Shown: positions 24,836-30,842 of the stretch, one piece after another
Layout of the letters: each line of letters opens with the position of its first letter
How positions within the stretch are numbered: position 1 is the first letter of the stretch
From: Acinetobacter bereziniae LMG 1003 = CIP 70.12
Lineage (GTDB): Bacteria > Pseudomonadota > Gammaproteobacteria > Pseudomonadales > Moraxellaceae
Length of the DNA stretch: 30,842 nucleotides
Direction: 5' to 3'
Assembly (NCBI RefSeq): GCF_000368925.1
Contig: NZ_KB849756.1
Span: 1,677,516 to 1,708,357 of the forward strand
Translations under genes and position numbers: made by a program
The notes under the pieces: model-generated
Seen by the model: only the letters and a program-made list of their open reading frames with translations
Databases searched by the model: none
Told to the model about the DNA's origin: nothing

Positions 24836-25216
24836 GTGAGTAAACAATCAATGACTGATGAACAAGCAGTAACTTGCCCAAAATGTGGCTCGACAGACTT
24901 AACACGACGTGATCATGAACAACTTTTAGGCAAAGCAGGAAGTGTCTTGCTGACCTCTGCAGGTGCAGCAGCTGGCACGGTAGGCGGTGCAGCATCAGGG
25001 GCTTCAATTGGTGCTGCAATCGGTACGGTCGCTGGACCTTTGGGTGTGATTGTTGGCGGCACTGTCGGTACATTTGTGGGGGCAATCAGTGTAGGTATCA
25101 CTGGTGGTTTTTTAGGAAATCGCTTTGGTAAAAAAGCGGGTGTGATTGTCGATCAAAATATTTTCTTTGATTATCAATGCCAAAAATGCAAATATCGCTT
25201 TAATATCAAACAATAA
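24836..25216 (+). CDS. Zinc-ribbon protein with internal glycine zipper
   Basis: This 126-residue protein places a long Gly/Ala-rich hydrophobic glycine zipper (about 35-105, with GASIGAAIGTVAG, then GVIVGGTVGTFVG) between two halves of a zinc ribbon. The first pair is in CPKCGSTD and the second in YQCQKCKYRF near the C-terminus. The layout suggests a hairpin-like membrane segment that brings both CxxC pairs together on one side. The function is unknown. GTG 24836 is listed; ATG 24851 (MTDEQ) is equally possible, since neither has a good ribosome site. Confidence 0.75.
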   Translation: MSKQSMTDEQAVTCPKCGSTDLTRRDHEQLLGKAGSVLLTSAGAAAGTVGGAASGASIGAAIGTVAGPLGVIVGGTVGTFVGAISVGITGGFLGNRFGKKAGVIVDQNIFFDYQCQKCKYRFNIKQ

Positions 25217-25312
25217 AATCACAGGACTCGTCACATGATGCTTTTATCATAAAGCATCACGAACTTACAAAATGTCGAAGGTCCCAAAGTGAATCCAGAT
25301 CATCTTGCATCG

Positions 25313-25387
25313 TGACTTTATTTTATAATTGTGGCTTTAATACGCATGGCTTTATTTTATAAAAGAATCAAAGCAGTATTAAAGCCA
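25313..25387. repeat. Inverted and direct repeats downstream of wrbA
   Basis: TGGCTTTAATAC 25332-25343 is a perfect inverted match to GTATTAAAGCCA 25376-25387 with a 32-nt loop. Overlapping it, a 16-bp direct repeat differing at one base begins at 25313 and 25347 (TGACTTTATTTTATAA and TGGCTTTATTTTATAA). A separate 8-bp hairpin lies at 25237-25258. The inverted repeat starts 9 bp from the wrbA stop and may act in termination, but there is no clean T tract. Confidence 0.5.
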
Positions 25388-25395
25388 GTGTCTGC

Positions 25396-25989
25396 TTAAC
25401 GATTTAACTTTTGAACGATTTCACCTAAACGCTTACCCTGCTCAGTACATAATAATTTTTCATCTGTACTCAAACTTTGGTCATGACGTGGTCCACTGAC
25501 ATGACTCACCCCATAAGGTGTACCACCAGATTTGGTATTTGATAATGCGGGATGAGCATTGGTCAATCCCATAATCATCATTCCGTGATGAAATAACGGC
25601 GGTAACATGGTCAGTAATGTACTTTCCTGTCCACCGTGCATTGAACCTGATGAGGTAAAGACACAAGCAGGTTTATTGTGCAAAGCACCGTTTAACCAGA
25701 GACTGGTGGTTTGGTCCCAAAAATATTTCATTTCAGAAGCCATATTTCCAAAGCGTGTTGGAGAGCCAAGCGCCAAACCTGCACAGTTTTGTAAATCTTC
25801 CAAACTACAATAAATATCGCCTTCTTCTGGAATACTCGGTTGTGCTTCTTGAACCACCGTTGAAAGATGAGGAACTGTGCGAATTTTTACCGCCGTTCCG
25901 GTTGCTTCGATACCATTGGCAATCAAGTGTGCCATTTCTTTGGTAGATCCATATTTGCTATAGTAAAGTACGAGAACATAGGCTTGCAT
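25396..25989 (-). CDS. wrbA: WrbA-type NAD(P)H:quinone oxidoreductase
   Basis: WrbA is a tetrameric flavoprotein that reduces quinones by two electrons and limits oxidative stress. The 197-residue chain has the flavodoxin-like FMN loop VLYYSKYGSTKEMA near the start. Further motifs are LGSPTRFGNMASEMKYFWDQ and VFTSSGSMHGGQE, with a C-terminal HVSGPRHDQ. ATG 25989 has a weak ribosome site. It is divergent from yihY. Confidence 0.95.
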   Translation of the reverse strand: MQAYVLVLYYSKYGSTKEMAHLIANGIEATGTAVKIRTVPHLSTVVQEAQPSIPEEGDIYCSLEDLQNCAGLALGSPTRFGNMASEMKYFWDQTTSLWLNGALHNKPACVFTSSGSMHGGQESTLLTMLPPLFHHGMMIMGLTNAHPALSNTKSGGTPYGVSHVSGPRHDQSLSTDEKLLCTEQGKRLGEIVQKLNR

Positions 25990-26107
25990 AAGTATGGGTT
26001 GATAATAGCTAAGACAATAAAACTATACGGTATTTTTCGGCTTTTTTGGGTAAGCTTAATAAATGAAACTGAAAGATATGCCGAAAAATAATTGAGATCA
26101 GAGATAT

Positions 26108-27352
26108 ATGTTTGAATTAATTAAAAAATTACCCTTCTATCAAAAAACTTGGTTTCAATTCATTCTTTTTGTAATACGTCGTTTTGAAGCAGATCGTTGT
26201 CGTGATCAAGCAGGATCACTGACCTATACCACTTTATTTGCGGTTGTCCCCATGTTGACAGTGTTCTTGGTCATCATTTCGTCGATTAAGGCGCTAGAAC
26301 CTGCCAGACAACAACTCCAGCAGATGATTTACAGTAATTTTCTACCTAAAACCAGTATTGCTTTTGATAAAGCCTTTAATGTGTTTACAGAGAATTCAAG
26401 CAATTTAACCGTGATCGGGGTATTGTTTTTATTCATCACAACCGTGCTGATGCTGACCAGTATTGAAAGTGTGTTCAACCGTATTTGGCGCGTCAAAGAA
26501 ACACGTAATGGCATCATAGGCTTTATGCGCTATTGGACGATTATTTCCTTAGGACCAATTTTGTTGGGCAGTGCCTTTGTGATTTCGTCTACATTGGCAT
26601 CAATGAATGTACTCAGTAATAACTTTGCGGGCTATGAAGTAGATGGTACAGCCTTATTTGCAGTGATCTCTTTTGCACTCACCACTTTAGGATTTTTTAT
26701 TTTATATTGGACGATTCCCAATCGTAGCGTTCCAATCAAGGCAGCTGCTATCGCTGGAGTATTTGGCGCTGTTGCTTTTGAATTACTAAAAAATCTGTTT
26801 GGTTTTGTGATGACCAATTTCACCAGCTATACCTTAGTCTACGGGGCATTTGCTGCTGTACCAATTTTCCTGTTATGGATATTTTTATCTTGGAATATCG
26901 TCTTATTGGGTGTGGAAATTAGTTATGCCTTAACTGCTTTTCATACAGGCAAGATTCAGACGCGCCACCCTGTACTGATGATGTTGGACATCTTGGAATT
27001 ATTCTATAAAAAGCAAAAAACAGGACAAGTGGTCACGGATACTGAAGCTCTCGATATTTTAGGTCGTGGTGAAATTGGACGCTGGCCTCTTTACGTGCAG
27101 CTTTTAGAAAAGCAGAATTTGGTTAAACGCACAGATAACAACGAGTATGTATTGGTCAGAAATTTAGATGAAATCGATTTTTGGTCTTTCTATACTTCAC
27201 TGCCTTATACACTGCCACGTCGTAAAGATGTCGAACATGTTCATGATGATGATGTGTGGATGAAACATATTGGTCCAACACTGATTGAGTCTGATGAATA
27301 TTTGGCAGCCAAATTATCAATTCCACTTTCAACGATTTTAGATGATAAATAA
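26108..27352 (+). CDS. YihY/BrkB-family inner membrane protein
   Basis: The 414-residue protein has about six membrane helices over residues 35-275, with family landmarks AGSLTYTTLFAVVPMLTVF, SIESVFNRIWRV and LVYGAFAAVPIFLLWIFLSW. A cytoplasmic C-terminal part (about 300-414) looks like a winged-helix segment: DTEALDILGRGEIGRWPLYV. The old name rbn (RNase BN) is wrong for this family; its function is unsettled. It ends with a strong hairpin at 27372. Confidence 0.93.
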   Translation: MFELIKKLPFYQKTWFQFILFVIRRFEADRCRDQAGSLTYTTLFAVVPMLTVFLVIISSIKALEPARQQLQQMIYSNFLPKTSIAFDKAFNVFTENSSNLTVIGVLFLFITTVLMLTSIESVFNRIWRVKETRNGIIGFMRYWTIISLGPILLGSAFVISSTLASMNVLSNNFAGYEVDGTALFAVISFALTTLGFFILYWTIPNRSVPIKAAAIAGVFGAVAFELLKNLFGFVMTNFTSYTLVYGAFAAVPIFLLWIFLSWNIVLLGVEISYALTAFHTGKIQTRHPVLMMLDILELFYKKQKTGQVVTDTEALDILGRGEIGRWPLYVQLLEKQNLVKRTDNNEYVLVRNLDEIDFWSFYTSLPYTLPRRKDVEHVHDDDVWMKHIGPTLIESDEYLAAKLSIPLSTILDDK

Positions 27353-27371
27353 TTGAAATAAGTCACTGGCG

Positions 27372-27428
27372 CTAAGCATTTTCCATCCCACTGATCAGTC
27401 GGTGGCAATAAAAAATGCTTAGCCTTTT
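27372..27428 (+). terminator. Long hairpin terminator after yihY
   Basis: CTAAGCATTTT 27372-27382 pairs perfectly with AAAATGCTTAG 27412-27422, and TTTT follows at 27425-27428. The 29-nt apex contains a further stem (CCACTGA with TCGGTGG, one wobble). It lies between convergent yihY and the EamA transporter and may serve both. Confidence 0.7.
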
Positions 27429-27443
27429 GCGATTGAAATACTG

Positions 27444-28400
27444 TTATTCAGACCACTCATTGGTCTTTACTTGAGAATAGAATTTCTTTTCAATCCAATG
27501 ATGTAAGCTGACAATAATTACGCCCAACATGACCATTGCTGCACCAAAAAGAAAATTTAATTCAATCTGTTCATTCAGAAAAAGTACACCAAATAACATT
27601 CCAAAAATCGGAGTAAGAAAAGAAAATACCCCCAAGCGATTAGCCAAGTAATTTCGAAGTAGCCAAAACCACAGCATAAAACTGATAAACGACACCACAA
27701 TGGTATGGAAAATCAGACTCCCAATAGCTAAACCTGTCCAATGAATTTCAGCTTGCCCCATCAGAAAAGCCAAAGGCAATAGCAATACACAGCCACCAAC
27801 CAATTGATAGAATAAAGTTTGTGTCGGATGCGCATCCGATAACTGAGTTAAACGCAAAGAAATCGTGGTCAGAGCCCAAAGTAAGCCCGCAAGCAAAGCG
27901 AGAAAATCACCAAACAAAGTATTAGAAATCATCGCTTGTGTAGCAGTGCTGTGTACTTCTTCCCGACCTAAAAAGGTCACCACGATACCTAAAAATGCAA
28001 TAAAAATTCCCACCCATTGCAACATGGAGAGTCGCTCTGCAGGAAGTTTCCAATGTAAACCCAGTGCTACAAAGATAGGTGCGGTATAGAGTAAAACTAC
28101 GGTATGAGATGCAGAAGTATACCTAAGTGCTTCTGCTACGAGGAAAAACTCCGCTGAAAATAAAAATGCAACCCACATGCCTGGAAATAAATATTGTTTA
28201 GACCATAGCGTTGTCCCTTTTTGTCGCTGTATTAAGGGATAGACTAAAATTGCAGAAAGTCCTGAGCGAATGGCAATTTGCATCATGGGTGAAATATCTG
28301 CTGCTGCCAATTTAAGTACGACTTGTTGTAAGCCCCAAATCATACATAATCCAACCATCAAAGCAGATGCTTTGCGATCCAGCATTTTACGCGTATCCAC
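27444..28400 (-). CDS. EamA/DMT-superfamily transporter
   Basis: The 318-residue protein has ten predicted helices in two EamA repeats. The first starts ASALMVGLCMIWGLQQVVLK; the second contains LLAGLLWALTTISLRLTQL. Drug/metabolite transporters of this kind export amino acids, metabolites or toxic compounds; the substrate is unknown. The listed start is GTG 28400; ATG 28385 (MLDRKAS) is an alternative. It is divergent from an AraC regulator over a short shared promoter region, so that regulator may control it. Confidence 0.9.
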   Translation of the reverse strand: MDTRKMLDRKASALMVGLCMIWGLQQVVLKLAAADISPMMQIAIRSGLSAILVYPLIQRQKGTTLWSKQYLFPGMWVAFLFSAEFFLVAEALRYTSASHTVVLLYTAPIFVALGLHWKLPAERLSMLQWVGIFIAFLGIVVTFLGREEVHSTATQAMISNTLFGDFLALLAGLLWALTTISLRLTQLSDAHPTQTLFYQLVGGCVLLLPLAFLMGQAEIHWTGLAIGSLIFHTIVVSFISFMLWFWLLRNYLANRLGVFSFLTPIFGMLFGVLFLNEQIELNFLFGAAMVMLGVIIVSLHHWIEKKFYSQVKTNEWSE

Positions 28401-28531
28401 GATATTGCACTCGAACTCAAGAGAATAGTTACACTATATTCCTGTCTGTTTTATAGAATATAATTCAAAGTAGACAAAGCATCATCTAATTCAGGCAATT
28501 TATCGTGGTCATAAGAAAAACAGTCCATGCA

Positions 28532-29305
28532 ATGCATTTTACTCAACTCACGACCAATGATGAGATTATTGCCCCGCTTTGGCTTATTTTTCGACATGAT
28601 CCTGCACAATCTATTTATCCTCAACACGGGCATGCTTGGGGAGAATTTATTTATGCATTCAATGGTGTTATGGAAGTGAATATTCATCAGATGAATTATA
28701 TTACTCCACCACCTTATGGGGTTTGGTTACCTCCAAATACCCAACATAGTGGATTAAACCGGACCCCTGTTTCACATGCCACCTTATATATACATGAGTC
28801 ACTTTGTCATGCCCTACCGCAACAAGCAGGGATTCTTTTAACCTCTCCGCTTGTTTCTGCCATTTTACAGCATCTCAAACAGCATTCACTTCAAGAGACA
28901 GAACCTGAATATTTAAGATTATTACAAGTCTTATTGGATCAACTTCAACATGCAGAACTCATTGGCAGCTATTTACCTCACACAGAACATCATGCGCTCA
29001 AGCAAATTTTAGATTTCTTACATGCCCATCCCGCTGATCAAAGCACCTTGGAAAGCTTGGCTAAACGAATCAATATGACTGAGCGTACTTTAGCGCGACT
29101 CAGTCAAAAGGAACTTGCTATGTCTTTGAATGAATGGCGACAACGCCTCAAAGTCATGAAAGCCATGTCTTTGCTGAATGAAGGTCGAACTGTAGAAAGT
29201 ATTGCTTTAGATCTAGGTTATGCCAATGCCTCTGCATTTATTAATATGTTTAAACGTTGGATGATGCTCACACCAGATCAGTTTAGAAAATTATTTGATC
29301 ATTAG
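28532..29305 (+). CDS. AraC-family transcriptional regulator with cupin-like sensor
   Basis: The 257-residue protein has an N-terminal cupin-type sensing domain (HGHAWGEFIYAFNGVMEVNI, PPYGVWLPPNTQHSGLN) and a C-terminal pair of HTH motifs (about 170-255), with LESLAKRINMTERTLARLSQ, then VESIALDLGYANASAFINMF and LTPDQFRKLF. I prefer ATG 28532; GTG 28505 would add nine residues, and neither start has a strong ribosome site. It lies back to back with the EamA gene, the usual arrangement for a local regulator of an efflux gene. Confidence 0.9.
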   Translation: MHFTQLTTNDEIIAPLWLIFRHDPAQSIYPQHGHAWGEFIYAFNGVMEVNIHQMNYITPPPYGVWLPPNTQHSGLNRTPVSHATLYIHESLCHALPQQAGILLTSPLVSAILQHLKQHSLQETEPEYLRLLQVLLDQLQHAELIGSYLPHTEHHALKQILDFLHAHPADQSTLESLAKRINMTERTLARLSQKELAMSLNEWRQRLKVMKAMSLLNEGRTVESIALDLGYANASAFINMFKRWMMLTPDQFRKLFDH

Positions 29306-29409
29306 ACCGTTTTAACAATAAATTGAAATGGTCAATCTACTGAATATAATGATCAGTTAATTGAAAATAAAAACGTTTTAATAAATTAAAAAATTTTGAC
29401 ACATACAAA

Positions 29410-30720
29410 TCAACTCCAATCCACTCGCCTATCTAAAAAGGCATATTTAGAAATCAATTTAGCTTCTTGTTGCAATTTCCCAAAATAATCCAACTTTTCT
29501 GCTTCTTCGATATCAAAGCGTTTCATCCATGCTTCTGCGCGATAGCCAGTAATCAAAGGATTTTCATCATTATTATGATTTCCCCGATGTAAACTTCCAA
29601 TTTTTTCAACACGTAACGGTTTTAGAACTCGATTTAACAATACATAGGGAGCAGGTAATGGGTCTTCTTCAACAATAGCTTCTTGTTGCAATTTCCCAAA
29701 ATAATCCAACTTTTCTGCTTCTTCGATATCAAAGCGTTTCATCCATGCTTCTGCGCGATAACCAGTAATCAAAGGATTTTCTTCATTATTATGATTCCCA
29801 TAGTGTATTGCTCGAATCTTTTCAACACGTAACGGTTTTAGAACTCGATTTAACAATACATAGGGAGCAGGTAATGGGTCTTCTTCAACAAAGCCATTTA
29901 GAGCTAAATTTCCTGCCTGAATGACGATCCCTGTGCCATAGTCATAGCCAATAAACCAACTCATGGGCAATTCACTATTGAGCGCTTGTTCTTCCTTGAT
30001 CGGATTAAACCATTCATAATTAATTGCTGTTAACCAACTCACGGTTTTTATTCCATTCAGTAGATTGTCTGACTCAAGATAAGGATTACCCACATCCATT
30101 GCCCACCATTTTCGAGATAAGTAGGCTTCCGTTAGTTCATTTTTATCATCTCGAATTCGTGAAATGATACATGCGTAACCATGCTTGGCTTTTAAGCGAT
30201 TTGCAAATTTAATAAATAACTCAATAAAAATTTTCGTGTTTTTTTCTACCCATTCAATAGGCATAGAAAAAGTTAAGGTACTTTGATAAGTACCATTTAT
30301 GATTTGCCATTTACTCGCACCACCAATATTAAATTCCCATGCTCCCGTTGCAAACTTTTCTTTACCACTGGTATATAAAAAACCCAGTGATTTCATTGGA
30401 CTATAAAATTTAAAAATCTCACGTATGGGTTTTACATTTTTAAATTCTGTGCTATCAGAACCTGCTCCTTTGGGTGGTTCATCCAACCACAGCCATGTTA
30501 AATGATCTTTGGCATAAGTTTGATAATCATCAAAGCATTGGGCAATCGCTTCTCGCATGTCATCACTAAAGCCCTCTTTAAAATATAAAACTGCACGAAT
30601 TGCAGGTATTGCACCCACATAATCTTCAGGACCACCTTTGGCAAAAAGCCCTCCACCAATCGCACCTTGTTCTTGTTGCTCAGCCCAAAATTTATATTCT
30701 TCTTCAGTTTTTAAATACAT
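29410..30720 (-). CDS. DUF3396 T6SS immunity protein with internal 72-residue duplication
   Basis: The 436-residue protein fits the DUF3396 (PF11876) family, which I recall as immunity proteins for VRR-Nuc T6SS effectors. Family marks are IRAVLYFKEGFSDDMREAIA, HLTWLWLDEPP, LTFSMPIEWVEKN, IKTVSWLTAINYEWF, GTGIVIQAGN and DPLPAPYVLLNRVLKPLRVE. Residues from VEEDPLPAPY to the QQEA motif occur twice in tandem, an in-frame 216-bp duplication, so the chain is 72 residues longer than one unit. The C-terminus reads ISKYAFLDRRVDWS. A near-identical gene end lies 17 bp upstream. The ribosome site is weak and overlaps the upstream stop. No effector is visible in the window. Confidence 0.85.
   Translation of the reverse strand: MYLKTEEEYKFWAEQQEQGAIGGGLFAKGGPEDYVGAIPAIRAVLYFKEGFSDDMREAIAQCFDDYQTYAKDHLTWLWLDEPPKGAGSDSTEFKNVKPIREIFKFYSPMKSLGFLYTSGKEKFATGAWEFNIGGASKWQIINGTYQSTLTFSMPIEWVEKNTKIFIELFIKFANRLKAKHGYACIISRIRDDKNELTEAYLSRKWWAMDVGNPYLESDNLLNGIKTVSWLTAINYEWFNPIKEEQALNSELPMSWFIGYDYGTGIVIQAGNLALNGFVEEDPLPAPYVLLNRVLKPLRVEKIRAIHYGNHNNEENPLITGYRAEAWMKRFDIEEAEKLDYFGKLQQEAIVEEDPLPAPYVLLNRVLKPLRVEKIGSLHRGNHNNDENPLITGYRAEAWMKRFDIEEAEKLDYFGKLQQEAKLISKYAFLDRRVDWS
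29461..29892 (-). repeat. Tandem 216-bp in-frame duplication inside the immunity gene
   Basis: 29461-29676 and 29677-29892 are tandem copies exactly 216 bp apart. Differences cluster mainly in about 30 bp that code IGSLHRG in one copy and IRAIHYG in the other. The first bases of the unit (AGCTTCTTGTTGC on the plus strand) appear a third time at 30786. Confidence 0.95.
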
Positions 30721-30737
30721 ATGATAAACAGATTATC

Positions 30738-30842
30738 CTACCAATCTACTCGCCTATCTAAAAAGGCATATTTAGAAATCAATTTAGCTTCTTGTTGCAA
30801 TTTCCCAAAATAATCCAACTTTTCTGCTTCTTCGATATCAAA
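30738..30842 (-). CDS. Second DUF3396 immunity gene, C-terminal end only
   Basis: The last 105 bp of the window encode, on the minus strand, a C-terminus ending KYAFLDRRVDW followed by TAG at 30738-30740. Apart from about one base and the stop position, it matches the last 102 bp of the gene at 29410. It lacks the final Ser of that copy. It is a tandem paralogue whose start lies outside the window. Confidence 0.8.
   Translation of the reverse strand, partial: FDIEEAEKLDYFGKLQQEAKLISKYAFLDRRVDW

Noticed and set aside
24822..24839. Five-codon ORF (ATG to TGA) overlapping the GTG of the zinc-ribbon gene
   Set aside because: It is too short to judge and has no ribosome site; it could be translational coupling but has no support.
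24798..25085. 95-codon minus-strand ORF
   Set aside because: It is antisense to the zinc-ribbon gene and its repetitive Gln/Pro/Leu text mirrors the glycine zipper codons.
29305..29333. GACCGTTT/AAATGGTC imperfect inverted repeat after the AraC gene
   Set aside because: It has one mismatch and no T tract; too weak to call a terminator.
1..30842. CRISPR array, tRNA or rRNA genes, insertion sequence or prophage
   Set aside because: No regularly spaced repeats, no tRNA-like arms, no transposase or phage structural genes were seen by eye on either strand; T6SS spike genes resemble phage tail genes but are explained by secretion.

Overview
This AT-rich window, with many compact genes and little spacing, looks like chromosome of an Acinetobacter species. 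The basis is protein resemblance recalled from memory (FabI, VgrG with DUF2345, the oligoribonuclease/RsgA pair, a rhodanese-grxC-secB run, an AraC-MGMT repair protein); no database search was run. No tRNA, rRNA, CRISPR array or intact insertion sequence was seen.

Layout. Both edges carry type VI secretion (T6SS) cargo. On the left (1-6308) are the tail of a formylglycine-generating-enzyme-like (SUMF1) protein, then on the opposite strand a vgrG and a tightly coupled 988-residue putative effector. On the right (29410-30842) are a DUF3396-type immunity gene with an in-frame 72-codon internal duplication and the end of a second, near-identical immunity gene that runs off the window. The effector matching these immunity genes should lie beyond the right edge.

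Between them is mostly core chromosome: fabI; a Bax-inhibitor-1 family membrane protein; orn and rsgA back to back; rhodanese-grxC-secB; a four-gene DNA-alkylation repair operon (AraC-MGMT, 2OG-Fe(II) oxygenase, stand-alone Ada-like zinc domain, AlkB); cytochrome b562; coaBC and radC back to back; bestrophin; a small ABM-type protein; an ankyrin protein; a TonB-like protein; two envelope or unknown proteins; xpt; tesB; a zinc-ribbon/glycine-zipper protein; wrbA; yihY; and a divergent EamA transporter/AraC regulator pair.

The least explained part is the roughly 1 kb gene-poor stretch 8185-9179. It holds a 21-codon ORF with a strong Shine-Dalgarno inside a predicted RNA fold, and a 223-bp direct repeat with about 94% identity. 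The hairpin core of that repeat recurs 7 kb away, downstream of the cytochrome b562 gene. These non-coding elements and the rearranged immunity genes are the best candidates for something undescribed.
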